From contig JAUNPK010000004.1 in the NCBI GenBank assembly GCA_030536855.1, positions 1 through 64,000 on the forward strand: DNA of 64,000 nucleotides. The letters run 5' to 3'. A program made the position numbers and the translations under genes. This document shows positions 28,357 to 36,950 of the stretch, in pieces. Position 1 is the first letter of the stretch. Each line of letters starts with the position of its first letter. Under the pieces are notes generated by a model. It had not been told where the DNA came from. It ran no database searches and saw only the letters and a program-made list of their open reading frames with translations. The DNA is from Eubacteriales bacterium. GTDB lineage: Bacteria > Bacillota > Clostridia > Lachnospirales > Lachnospiraceae.

Positions 28357-29862
28357 CTAAACCACTGCAAACTCCACATTAGTAACTTCAATATTCTCAG
28401 AAATTTGTATTCTGTCATCCCCCATTTTGTTAATGGAAAATGTTACTCTATCCTTTCCTGCAAATCCCGCCTCAAGGATGTCATCCAGGAAAGAATCCGA
28501 CTTCATTCCATCTCCACCAATTACATATTCATTCTTCTGACAAAGATTAACAAAGAATGAGTAGTAGTCTCCGTTTCTGAGTATGGATTCTCCATAAGCT
28601 TTACTCATAAGTTCATTAAACCGTTTCAAAGTGATTGTGTCTGATTTTTTCAAACATTCCAGAAGATTATTCATAACAAAAATGTAGTTGTCACGAATTC
28701 TCTTATCCTCTATCTCATCATCAAACACTATTTCCTCCGGCTTGTCCGTGCTAACCTGTTCTTTCTTCTCATATCTTTCCGGCTTTACCGTAAGTGCTTC
28801 GTCAATTACAGTAACATTAAATGTCTTCCTGATATTAGGCTTAAATAAAGGATTGAGAAGATATACCAAAGCATCTGCATTATCCAGTTTAATCATATCT
28901 GAGAGCGTTGTGGTGAAATCCATGTGATTTCTCAATCTTCCCAGTTTAGCTTTTCTCACTGCTTCATCCGTCATTTTCTGCATGTCAGTACAGTCACGAA
29001 GAAGCTCAGAATGCCTGTTCATAGCTACCTTTAACTGATTCTCCAGATTATGTATCTCACTGACGGTTTTATAATAGCCTTCCGTTGCTACCGTAGAACC
29101 CTCCAGCTTTTCGATAGCTTTTGCAATGAGGTCAGTATTTTTCTTAAACAGTCTTTCCTCATCCTCAAACCACTTCATACCGGTTCTTACAAATTCTTCA
29201 TAAGCTTCAATTCCGGCAAATACATCCCCTGCCAATATGGTAAGCACCTCATTCTTCTTAAGCTTGAGACGGCTGACTTCCTCATTTATTCTTTCAACCA
29301 CCTCAACGCCTCCCTTAAAATTCTGGGAATTAATCATTTTCTCAAGAAGAAGCTGGGATACATTAATCTTACTCTCATCCTTGATTTCCTTGGTATCAAG
29401 ATAAAATTCTATGGCATCGGAACTAATGGAATACCACACCACATTTTCACGGATAGAGCTCTCTATTATCTTCATTCGGGACACTCTCTTTTTCTTCTCC
29501 ACCGGATCAAAGTATGAGAATTCAAAAGGTCGTCCCTCATTCTTAATCTTGTCAAATATATAATCAGCAATATCCTTGTTTTCCTCATCAGAAAGATTAA
29601 GGCCAAAATCCCTTGATAAAAGCTGATTCAAAAATTCCAGATATTCCGGATAAGTTACATCTTTTTCCTTGAAGTTATTCTCCTCTATGAAGAAACGTAA
29701 AATGGCCATGACAATATAACCCATATCAAGTATCTCGTATCTGCCCTCTTTATACTGACCAAATGAGATATCAATGAGCTTAAAAAATGGGTAATATTTT
29801 TTTAAATTCAGCATTCTTTCACGGTGATCTGCAATAATATCACCCATCATATTTTCTGCCAT
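28357..29862 (-). CDS. JetA/MksF-like kleisin subunit
   Basis: 501 residues. First gene of the three-gene SMC operon. The N-terminal region looks winged-helix-like (YEILDMGYIVMAILRFFIEENN), the middle is coiled coil (about 190-310) and the C-terminal region is globular. The arrangement agrees with kleisins that bridge SMC heads in MukF/MksF/JetA systems (I recall label DUF5716, not checked). AAGGAG is 8 nt before the ATG at 29862; a GTG one codon earlier is less likely. It lies 36 bp after recR, so it is probably part of the dnaX-ybaB-recR transcript. Confidence 0.72.
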   Translation of the reverse strand: MAENMMGDIIADHRERMLNLKKYYPFFKLIDISFGQYKEGRYEILDMGYIVMAILRFFIEENNFKEKDVTYPEYLEFLNQLLSRDFGLNLSDEENKDIADYIFDKIKNEGRPFEFSYFDPVEKKKRVSRMKIIESSIRENVVWYSISSDAIEFYLDTKEIKDESKINVSQLLLEKMINSQNFKGGVEVVERINEEVSRLKLKKNEVLTILAGDVFAGIEAYEEFVRTGMKWFEDEERLFKKNTDLIAKAIEKLEGSTVATEGYYKTVSEIHNLENQLKVAMNRHSELLRDCTDMQKMTDEAVRKAKLGRLRNHMDFTTTLSDMIKLDNADALVYLLNPLFKPNIRKTFNVTVIDEALTVKPERYEKKEQVSTDKPEEIVFDDEIEDKRIRDNYIFVMNNLLECLKKSDTITLKRFNELMSKAYGESILRNGDYYSFFVNLCQKNEYVIGGDGMKSDSFLDDILEAGFAGKDRVTFSINKMGDDRIQISENIEVTNVEFAVV

Positions 29863-29898
29863 CACATCATCTCCTTGTATAACTTAAATTGACGGCTT

Positions 29899-30495
29899 TT
29901 ACAGTTCTGTTCGTCCATCAAGAGCACGAAGAAGTGTTACTTCGTCTATGTACTCCAAGTCACCACCCACAGGTACTCCACTGGCAATTCTTGTAACCTT
30001 GATTCCCGCCTGCTTTATCATTTTACTGATATACATGGCTGTTGTTTCTCCCTCAAGATTAGAATTAGTGGCTATTATCACTTCATCCACATCTCCCTGA
30101 AGGCGAATCATCAGCTCCTTTAATTTAATATCTCCGGGTCCGATTCCAAGCATTGGACTGATTGCGCCATGAAGCACATGATACACTCCGTCATACTTGC
30201 CTGTTTTTTCATAGGCTGCCATATCCCTTGTCTGTTCTACAACCATAATAACTTTATGATTTCTCTTCTGATCCCTGCATATCGGACATATTTCTTCATC
30301 TGTAAGAGTAAAACACTCTTTGCAGTAACGCACATTGTCCTTTGCATCAAGCATGGCATTGGCAATGCCTTCCACCTCGATTCTAGGCATGTTTATAATG
30401 TGAAATGCCAGGCGTTGGGCACTTTTAGCCCCAACCCCTGGTAATCTCGATAATTCTTCTATTAATTTATTAATATGTCCACTATAAATGTCCAT
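29899..30495 (-). CDS. recR: Recombination protein RecR
   Basis: 198 residues, the standard length. Acts with RecF/RecO to load RecA at single-stranded gaps. Features in order: helix-hairpin-helix LSRLPGVGAKSAQRLA, a four-Cys zinc motif CKECFTLTDEEICPIC, a Toprim domain (VVEQTRDMAAYEKTG, IATNSNLEGETTA) and the C-terminal RIASGVPVGGDLEYID. The start overlaps the ybaB stop by one base (TAATG), showing tight operon coupling. Confidence 0.98.
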   Translation of the reverse strand: MDIYSGHINKLIEELSRLPGVGAKSAQRLAFHIINMPRIEVEGIANAMLDAKDNVRYCKECFTLTDEEICPICRDQKRNHKVIMVVEQTRDMAAYEKTGKYDGVYHVLHGAISPMLGIGPGDIKLKELMIRLQGDVDEVIIATNSNLEGETTAMYISKMIKQAGIKVTRIASGVPVGGDLEYIDEVTLLRALDGRTEL

Positions 30496-30848
30496 TAGAA
30501 TAAGCCTCCGCCTAATCCTCCAAGACCTCCGGTTATTTTAGCCATCTGAGCCTGTGACTCTTCTTCGCACTTACGAAGTGCTTCGTTTGTTGCTGCAACA
30601 ATTAAATCCTCAAGCATCTCTACATCATCCGGATCTACTGCCTCCGGATCAATCTTAACCTTAGTTACTTCTCTCTTTCCTGTTACAGTAACCTCTACAA
30701 CGCCGCCTCCGGCAGTTGCAGTGAATTCCTTACTCTCAAGAGCCGCCTGCTGTTCTTCCATCTGACGCTGCATTCTCTGAGCCTGCTTCATTAAATTGTT
30801 CATATTGCCAGGCATTCCTCCACCTGGAAAACCACCTCTCTTAGCCAT
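30495..30848 (-). CDS. ybaB: YbaB/EbfC-family nucleoid-associated protein
   Basis: 117 residues. A small dimeric DNA-binding protein almost always found between dnaX and recR. Visible: the Gly/Met-rich start GGFPGGGMPGNMNNLM, the helix QAQRMQRQMEEQQAAL, the core GGGVVEVTVTGKREVTKVKI and the C-terminal Gly-rich tail. TAATG junctions couple it to dnaX and recR. Confidence 0.96.
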   Translation of the reverse strand: MAKRGGFPGGGMPGNMNNLMKQAQRMQRQMEEQQAALESKEFTATAGGGVVEVTVTGKREVTKVKIDPEAVDPDDVEMLEDLIVAATNEALRKCEEESQAQMAKITGGLGGLGGGLF

Positions 30849-32476
30849 TAGATAAATTCCTCCTTATCATCTACTTTTATATCCATATTAATAATCTCAG
30901 AAAGATCTACATACCGTTTGTTAAATTCTTCATCATTCTCAATCTTACTGCATATAACCCTGACAGATATTCCTGTTCTTTCTTCAATAAAATTCTCTAT
31001 CATTTGAATAGTATCTTCTTTGCTGACAATACCATAAGACATTTCTGATTTTACCATAATTTCCAGAGATTGACTATCCTCAGCAAGCGTCACCCTACTA
31101 CCCTTAAGAATTGTCTTCACCAGATCATCGTCTATGGAATTAATTATTGAATCCCATTCTCCTGCAATCTGCCTTATATCCTCCGGCACCGCATCATACA
31201 CCCGCTTAACAACCGGTTTTTCATCCCCTTTTCCGGTGCCATCAGTCTGTGCAGCATTTTGTTCTCCTGAGGACATAACTACCTTACCGCTCTTAATCCG
31301 GTTTAATGCATCTGATACCTGACCTTCCAGCAAAGATAATCTGCTGAGGACATCTGAAACATCATTTTTATTTTCCATGGCAGGTCTCATTAACTTGATA
31401 AATGTCACCTCAACCTTTACTCTCTTCTGGGTAGAAAATTTAAGCTCATTGGAAAGTTCAGAAAGCACCCTTATAAAACGCATAAGACTATCCACATCAA
31501 TAAGCTGTGAATCTGCTTTTAATTCTTCAAGATTATCCCTTGAAACTTCTATAACGTCCTCTATTCCTGCCGCATCGTCTGTTGTCTTAATCAGGAGAAG
31601 ATTTCTAAGATACCATACGAAATCATTAACAAACTGGGTAAGATCCCTTCCCTGCATAATGAGTTCTTCCATAAAATGCATACATCCTGACACATCAGAA
31701 TCTATTATTGTCTTCAACATCCGGCTGAAAACAGACGTATCAACAGCCCCCAGTACATCGAGAACATTTTCATACTTAAGATCTTTGCCAAGATAAAATG
31801 CAATACACTGATCCAACAGGCTCAAGGCATCTCTCATGGAACCATCCGCTGCCTTTGCAACATATCTTATTGCCTTATCCTCTACATTGATATTTTCAGC
31901 TTTCATCAAATCACTTAGTCTGCCAGCGATGGTGTCTATGGTAATTCTGTGAAAATCATACCTCTGGCAACGTGACATTATTGTTATCGGAATCTTGGCA
32001 ACCTCTGTAGTAGCTAATATAAATATTACATAAGACGGGGGTTCTTCCAAAGTCTTAAGGAGTGCATTAAAGGCTCCTATAGACAGCATATGAACCTCAT
32101 CGATTATGTATACTTTGTACTTTCCCTCTGTAGGTGAATACTGTACTTCTTCCCTGATTTCACGGATATTATCCACACCATTGTTTGATGCAGCATCTAT
32201 TTCTATAACATTCATTGACGTTCCTGCTGCAATTGCCTTACATGCAGGACACTCGCCACAGGGATTTCCGTCAATGGGATGCTCACAGTTAACTGCTTTT
32301 GCAAGAATCTTTGCAACTGTGGTCTTTCCTGTACCTCTGGTTCCGCAGAAAAGATAGGCATGCCCTATTCTATCAGCATTAATCTGATTTTTTAATGTCG
32401 TAACAATATGGTCCTGACCTTTAACATCATTAAAGTTATCCGGGCGCCATTTTCTATACAAAGCCTGATAAGACAT
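30848..32476 (-). CDS. dnaX: DNA polymerase III gamma/tau subunit
   Basis: 542 residues. The clamp-loader ATPase of the replisome. The N-terminal AAA+ domain has Walker A GTRGTGKTT (about 44), a Cys4 zinc module (CEHPIDGNPCGECPAC), Walker B IIDEVHMLS and sensor ATTEVAKIP. Domain III and a C-terminal tau-like region follow. It lies downstream of the SRP RNA, in the conserved order SRP RNA-dnaX-ybaB-recR. An inverted-repeat element has inserted between the SRP RNA and dnaX. Confidence 0.97.
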   Translation of the reverse strand: MSYQALYRKWRPDNFNDVKGQDHIVTTLKNQINADRIGHAYLFCGTRGTGKTTVAKILAKAVNCEHPIDGNPCGECPACKAIAAGTSMNVIEIDAASNNGVDNIREIREEVQYSPTEGKYKVYIIDEVHMLSIGAFNALLKTLEEPPSYVIFILATTEVAKIPITIMSRCQRYDFHRITIDTIAGRLSDLMKAENINVEDKAIRYVAKAADGSMRDALSLLDQCIAFYLGKDLKYENVLDVLGAVDTSVFSRMLKTIIDSDVSGCMHFMEELIMQGRDLTQFVNDFVWYLRNLLLIKTTDDAAGIEDVIEVSRDNLEELKADSQLIDVDSLMRFIRVLSELSNELKFSTQKRVKVEVTFIKLMRPAMENKNDVSDVLSRLSLLEGQVSDALNRIKSGKVVMSSGEQNAAQTDGTGKGDEKPVVKRVYDAVPEDIRQIAGEWDSIINSIDDDLVKTILKGSRVTLAEDSQSLEIMVKSEMSYGIVSKEDTIQMIENFIEERTGISVRVICSKIENDEEFNKRYVDLSEIINMDIKVDDKEEFI

Positions 32477-32512
32477 AACTTTCCCTTCCTTACGATTCTT
32501 TGCGTTTTTCCT

Positions 32513-32673
32513 ATTAAGATTAGGGTGTCAAAAGCCCATTATAATTTTTTGTCTGGCAAATTGAACAAAGAAAGTTGTTTGCATTCCATTGTGCTAATCG
32601 TTCCGATGAGCCTCTTAGGGCAAAAATCGTGTTCAGCAAAGGCATAATGGGCTTTTGACACCCTAATCTTAAT
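32513..32673. repeat. Intact 161-bp MITE-like element with perfect 30-bp terminal inverted repeats
   Basis: The left end (32513-32542) and right end (32644-32673) are exact reverse complements over 30 bp and include AGGGTGTCAAAAGCCCATT. The 101-bp interior has no gene. A decayed relative lies at 3672-3769. The element sits between the SRP RNA and dnaX. Confidence 0.85.
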
Positions 32674-32684
32674 AAATAATAAAA

Positions 32685-32949
32685 ACCGTGCGTCCGGCTT
32701 CGAACGATTGCCCACAGACGTTACCAGCACAGTTAGCTCGATCCAGGCACCCTTTCGGCACACAGAAGCTTTCACTTAATGCTGCTTCATTCCTGACCTG
32801 ACATGATTCATGAATTTCTGTTGCGAAAGACCCAAATGTCATCACCACTTATGCCGGGCTGCTCCATAAGCGCTCACCCTCTGCCGAACATCACCCCTGC
32901 TATAGCGGATTGCAGGTACAAGGTGCCGCTAACTCCCCGGCTGCACGGT
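32685..32949 (-). ncRNA. ffs: Signal recognition particle RNA (large, Alu-containing type)
   Basis: The 5' end ACCGTGC (32949 side) pairs with the 3' end GCACGGT. The Alu part GCCGGGGAGTTAGCGGCACC is near the 5' end. The S-domain has GTCAGGTCAGGAATGAAGCA, matching the conserved asymmetric and symmetric loops with a GGAA-type apical loop. About 265 nt, as in Bacillus-type SRP RNAs. A T run follows the 3' end as terminator. The scaffold of the Ffh particle that targets nascent membrane proteins. Confidence 0.93.
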
Positions 32950-33153
32950 CTTTTAATTATACTTGTTTATTACTGATATTGTCAAGGTTTGAGCACTGTT
33001 TTGTATCAAGGTTTACCGCTTTTTTTAGTCCTCAGATGTAACGACTTATTTCGATAAAATCCGACATATTTTCTTGATAATATAAGTGTGCTGCCTTATA
33101 CTGAAAATGCACTTAGATGATTCAAATACGTGCTAATATGAGGAGGATTTTAT

Positions 33154-33696
33154 ATGGACGACAATCAGCAATTTCAGAATCAGGGACAGCAGCAGTTCCA
33201 GAACCAGGGACAACCACAGTTCCAGCAGCAATATCAGCAGCAGGGACAGCCTACATATTACGGACAACCACAGTATAATATGCCACCTTATGGTGCTCCA
33301 CAGTTAAAGAGTGACCGTGGCTTATTGAAGTTTATTCTCTTTAATCTGATTACATGTGGTATCTATTCAATCGCATTCTTTTCAAGCCTTGGAGAGGATA
33401 TTAACCTTATTGCATCAAGACGTGACGGCAAGAAGACTATGCATTACTGTCTTATTGCTTTTCTTTTCAGCTGGCTTACATGTGGTATAGCACCTATAGT
33501 TTGGTTCCACAAAGTATCTGCAAGAATCGGTGACGAGGCCCGTGCAAGAGGTATTAACACATCTTTTGGTGCTTCATCATTCTGGCTTTGGTATGTACTT
33601 GGTTCTCTTATCGTTGTAGGCCCATTTGTTTATATTCATAATCTCTGTGAGACAATGAACCAGATTGACATGGATTACAACCGCAGAGGTTTCTAA
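33154..33696 (+). CDS. DUF4234-type membrane protein with Gln-rich N-terminus
   Basis: 180 residues. The first ~50 are low complexity (repeated FQNQGQ/QFQQQYQQQGQ with Tyr and Pro). The rest matches the small membrane domain DUF4234: RGLLKFILFNLITCGIYSIAF, a cytoplasmic loop with DINLIASRRDGKKTMHY, a second hydrophobic pair and an IHNLCETMNQIDMDYN end. Three to four membrane segments. AGGAGG precedes the ATG. Probably monocistronic. Function of the family is unknown. Confidence 0.8.
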   Translation: MDDNQQFQNQGQQQFQNQGQPQFQQQYQQQGQPTYYGQPQYNMPPYGAPQLKSDRGLLKFILFNLITCGIYSIAFFSSLGEDINLIASRRDGKKTMHYCLIAFLFSWLTCGIAPIVWFHKVSARIGDEARARGINTSFGASSFWLWYVLGSLIVVGPFVYIHNLCETMNQIDMDYNRRGF

Positions 33697-33810
33697 TTTT
33701 TAAAATTTTTAATACAATTCTATAATTTAAAAATTAATATAACAATAATATAAAAATGTATTTGAATCAAAAACTATTAATAATAACTAATTAACAACCG
33801 GGGGATGTCT

Positions 33811-34344
33811 ATGAAAAATGTCAACCAGAATAATGCAGATAATGAAAAACAACAGGAAGATAAAGATATTCACTATATGAAACTTGCCATTAATCAAGCC
33901 AAGAAAGCATATAAACTATCCGAAGTTCCTATTGGATGTGTTATTGTACATGATGACAAAATCATAGGCAAAGGATATAACAGACGAAATACCGATAAGA
34001 CAACTCTTGGACATGCTGAAATCACCGCAATCAGAAAAGCCAGCAAAGCAATAGGCGACTGGAGACTTGAAGAATGCACTATGTATGTTACCCTGGAGCC
34101 TTGTCAGATGTGCGCCGGAGCCATAGTTCAGGCAAGAATCCCCCGGGTTGTTATTGGTTCAATGAACCCAAAGGCAGGCTGTGCCGGCTCAATAATCAAT
34201 CTTCTTGATATTCCATCTTTTAACCATCAGGCTGATATCACGAGAGGAGTGTTGGAAAATGAATGTTCCCAAATGCTAACATCTTTTTTCAAAGAACTTC
34301 GTGAAATAAAGAATAAAAAAAGTAAACCGGGAGCTAATGAATGA
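33811..34344 (+). CDS. tadA: tRNA adenosine(34) deaminase TadA
   Basis: 177 residues. Converts A34 to inosine in the tRNA-Arg anticodon. Zinc deaminase motifs: HAEITAI (His and the catalytic Glu) and PCQMCAGAI (two Cys ligands), then NPKAGCAGSIINLL and a basic C-terminus. The ATG at 33811 has GGGGG 6 nt upstream; an ATG six bases earlier is too close to it. The extra N-terminal ~22 polar residues are unusual but short. Overlaps the next gene by four bases. Confidence 0.94.
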   Translation: MKNVNQNNADNEKQQEDKDIHYMKLAINQAKKAYKLSEVPIGCVIVHDDKIIGKGYNRRNTDKTTLGHAEITAIRKASKAIGDWRLEECTMYVTLEPCQMCAGAIVQARIPRVVIGSMNPKAGCAGSIINLLDIPSFNHQADITRGVLENECSQMLTSFFKELREIKNKKSKPGANE

Positions 34345-34889
34345 AATTTGAATATGTTTACAACGATATGATATTGAAAATTCTTGATGAATCCTACACT
34401 TTACCAGTTCTTGATTTTTTGTTTCGCAACCGTTATGACTTTGATAAGTTCGAACCCGAAAAGCCTGACAATTTCTATACAGAAGATTTTGTTTCTTCTA
34501 TACTCAGAGCAGAAATGACTTCATTTCTAAAAGGAAATCATGTCCGATTTTTTCAACTTAAAAAAGATGAGCCCGAAAAGATTCTTGGTACCGTTTCATT
34601 TTCCCACATAGTTACAGGTTCTTTTAATTCCTGTGACATAGGCTATAAAATCGATAAAGATTACCGCAGGCAGAATCTGGGGTGTTCTATGGTCTCTCAC
34701 GGAATTGAAATCATGACTAAAGAAAAAGGAATGCACAGAATTGAATCCTACATTCATCCTGATAACATTCCTTCTGTTATGCTTGCCAAAAAAATGGGAT
34801 TTATCGATGAAGGCATCGCTCACTCCTACGTTAAGATCAATGGCAGATTCCAGGATCACCTAAGATATGCCTACATTCACAATTCCTGA
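34341..34889 (+). CDS. GNAT acetyltransferase, RimJ/RimL type
   Basis: 182 residues. Acetyl-CoA-dependent N-acetyltransferase, probably acting on a protein N-terminus. The core has IVTGSFNSCDIGYKIDKDYR, the acetyl-CoA loop RRQNLGCSMV and ESYIHPDNIPSVMLAKKMGF near the end. Coupled to tadA by a four-base overlap, with GGGAG inside tadA. The 3' end overlaps the convergent gene at 34877 by 13 nt. Substrate unknown. Confidence 0.88.
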   Translation: MKFEYVYNDMILKILDESYTLPVLDFLFRNRYDFDKFEPEKPDNFYTEDFVSSILRAEMTSFLKGNHVRFFQLKKDEPEKILGTVSFSHIVTGSFNSCDIGYKIDKDYRRQNLGCSMVSHGIEIMTKEKGMHRIESYIHPDNIPSVMLAKKMGFIDEGIAHSYVKINGRFQDHLRYAYIHNS

Positions 34890-35989
34890 TACCAATATCC
34901 AAAATAAGGATTGGTATAGTCACTTCTGTGACTTTTCTTAAAGTTATTAAAACCAAACATAGACGCCATATATCGCTCCCTGTTGCAGTACATTCCCGGA
35001 ACTCCCAGAAAGTATTTTGTGTTATTTCCGTTATCACGTACTCTTCCAAAGAGCAGATGTCGGAAATTGTAGAATCCATGTATCAGGAAACTATTATTAA
35101 TTATATCTCTGTCAATGTCTGTTTTCTTCAATAACATTTCGGGTGAAATCTCAATACAGTCATAGAAATAATCATCATCAAATGCGTCTATAAAATCTGC
35201 TTCCATGAACAACATTTCATAAGGCGAAATTATTTTCTCCTCTTTCTTTTCACAAAGACGGTTCTTTACAAACTGTTCTGTAATCTCCTCCTGATAAATG
35301 CTTCTGAATATTTTTTTCTCTTTCTCTGATTCACTGTCTGATTTATATTCCGGTTTATCTTCCTGTTTACTCTCTGCGGCCAAAACCGATTTATCCACAA
35401 CATTTTCTGTTTTCTCCGGACTATTCATGTTCTCCGGTTCTTCGTTCAGAGCTCTCTCATACTGATTATCAAGTTCTATTTCCTCCTGGTTGCCATGATC
35501 TGTCTCCTGCTGTCCATCACAGCCAGACTCCGTATTTTCTCGGCTGTCAGACTGTGCCATATTCTTTTTATGTCCTTTTTTTCCAATAACAACAGCATCG
35601 GGATTGATGTCATTATCCTCCCACATAGAAAACATCATGTAAAATTTGTCATCTTCCCTGGCAATCCCTATTCCACATATATCATCAAACGAATAGTCAG
35701 TCCCATCAATATTTCCACCATTAAATAAGCCCTGATACAAGGCCATTCCACCTTTTACCAGACATTCTCCCACAGGAAGAAGATAATACCTTCCCTGAAC
35801 ACTGTCATCTCTGTCCACAAGAAAATATACATTAAATATTTCCGGCGTGTCAGTATATACACCTCTTAAGTTTATCGACAGTTTAAATTCTCCGCTTCTT
35901 AGCTCCGCCTTAGCAAATCCCACATTTTTATCCTTAACCCCGCCGGGATATGAATAAATGTATGAAACAAATCTCTGATAATCAGCCAT
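34877..35989 (-). CDS. Uncharacterised protein (DUF6128-like)
   Basis: 370 residues. The N-terminal ~140 form a beta-rich domain (YQRFVSYIYSYPGG, YYLLPVGECLVKGGMALYQG, MFSMWEDNDI). The middle (about 150-250) is a highly acidic, disordered Glu/Asn-rich linker. The C-terminal ~110 hold a second domain (HGFYNFRHLLFGRV, FLGVPGMYCNRE, NPYFGYWYQ). No signal peptide. I recall this layout from Lachnospiraceae proteins labelled DUF6128, but that is memory, not a search. GGAGG is 7 nt before the chosen ATG. Function unknown. Confidence 0.65.
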   Translation of the reverse strand: MADYQRFVSYIYSYPGGVKDKNVGFAKAELRSGEFKLSINLRGVYTDTPEIFNVYFLVDRDDSVQGRYYLLPVGECLVKGGMALYQGLFNGGNIDGTDYSFDDICGIGIAREDDKFYMMFSMWEDNDINPDAVVIGKKGHKKNMAQSDSRENTESGCDGQQETDHGNQEEIELDNQYERALNEEPENMNSPEKTENVVDKSVLAAESKQEDKPEYKSDSESEKEKKIFRSIYQEEITEQFVKNRLCEKKEEKIISPYEMLFMEADFIDAFDDDYFYDCIEISPEMLLKKTDIDRDIINNSFLIHGFYNFRHLLFGRVRDNGNNTKYFLGVPGMYCNRERYMASMFGFNNFKKSHRSDYTNPYFGYWYQEL

Positions 35990-36046
35990 TAAAAAACCTC
36001 CATCCATAGATTACCCTATCGCAATCCTATGAATGAAGGTTATAAT

Positions 36047-36934
36047 TTATTCCAATATTGTGTTGGTCAATTGGGCAAACTGCTGTAAAGTGAGAGCCTC
36101 TCCTCTCACAGTTTGAGGCAATCCGCATTTTTCCAACGACTCCGATAATTTCTCTTTAGATACGTTTACCTCTCCTGAATTTCCAACGCTGTTTAACATA
36201 GTTTTTCTTCGCTGATTAAATGAAGCTCTTATTATCCTGAACATAAGGTGTTCATCCTTCACGTCAACAGGCGGTTTATCATATCTTTCCAGTTTAATAA
36301 CGGCTGAATCCACATTTGGTCTTGGCATAAAACAGCTGGCAGGCACATTGAGTACAATCTTAGGCTTTGCATAATACTGTACAGCCAAAGAAAGAGCCCC
36401 ATAGTCCTTGGTTCCCGGTCCCACCTGCATACGGTCAGCAACCTCTTTCTGAACCATTATTGTTATACTGTCCAAAGGCACATTACTCTCAAACAGCCCC
36501 ATAATTATAGGTGTTGTTATATAATATGGCAGATTGGCAACTACCTTAATAGGTCTTCCTCCATTTTTATCATCCGCAAGCTTCTTAATATCCAGCTTTA
36601 AAATGTCCTCATTAATTACCGTTACATTGTCATAATAAGACAGGGTGTCCTGTGTGAGTATTGGAATAAGCTTGGTATCTATCTCTACCGCAACCACTTC
36701 CCTTGCGTTCTCACAAAGAATCTGAGTCATGGTTCCTATTCCCGGTCCAATCTCTAAGACAAAATCATCTTCTGTGACTCCTGCCTCCCGAACTATTTTC
36801 TCCACTATATTTTCATCGATAAGAAAATTCTGTCCGAATTTTTTCTGAAAATTAAATCCATATCTGTTAAGCACAGCTATAGTGTTGGTTGGATTTCCCA
36901 AATGCATTACATTTTTATATTTCTCATTGCTCAT
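36047..36934 (-). CDS. rsmA: 16S rRNA dimethyladenosine transferase
   Basis: About 295 residues. Dimethylates two adjacent adenosines near the 3' end of 16S rRNA using SAM. Motifs: KKFGQNFLIDENIVEKIV, SAM loop VLEIGPGIGTMTQIL, the acidic VEIDTKLIPIL and the catalytic NLPYYITTPII. The C-terminal helical domain has FNQRRKTMLNSV. Alternative starts at 36940 (ATG) and 36946 (GTG) are possible; 36934 has the better spacing from GTGGGG. It follows tatD by 16 bp, a common pairing. Confidence 0.96.
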   Translation of the reverse strand: MSNEKYKNVMHLGNPTNTIAVLNRYGFNFQKKFGQNFLIDENIVEKIVREAGVTEDDFVLEIGPGIGTMTQILCENAREVVAVEIDTKLIPILTQDTLSYYDNVTVINEDILKLDIKKLADDKNGGRPIKVVANLPYYITTPIIMGLFESNVPLDSITIMVQKEVADRMQVGPGTKDYGALSLAVQYYAKPKIVLNVPASCFMPRPNVDSAVIKLERYDKPPVDVKDEHLMFRIIRASFNQRRKTMLNSVGNSGEVNVSKEKLSESLEKCGLPQTVRGEALTLQQFAQLTNTILE

Positions 36935-36950
36935 TTTCATCCCCACTCAT

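Noticed and set aside
23197-29862. Wadjet plasmid-defence system
   Set aside because: The SMC, kleisin and MksE-like genes fit, but no JetD-like nuclease gene is present and the neighbourhood is housekeeping, so calling it a defence island is not supported.
30848-32476. Programmed frameshift in dnaX
   Set aside because: I noticed no slippery A/G run with a downstream stem in the region expected to separate gamma from tau.
32539-32775. 78-residue minus-strand ORF
   Set aside because: It runs from the SRP RNA through the MITE-like element; both are non-coding and there is no ribosome site.
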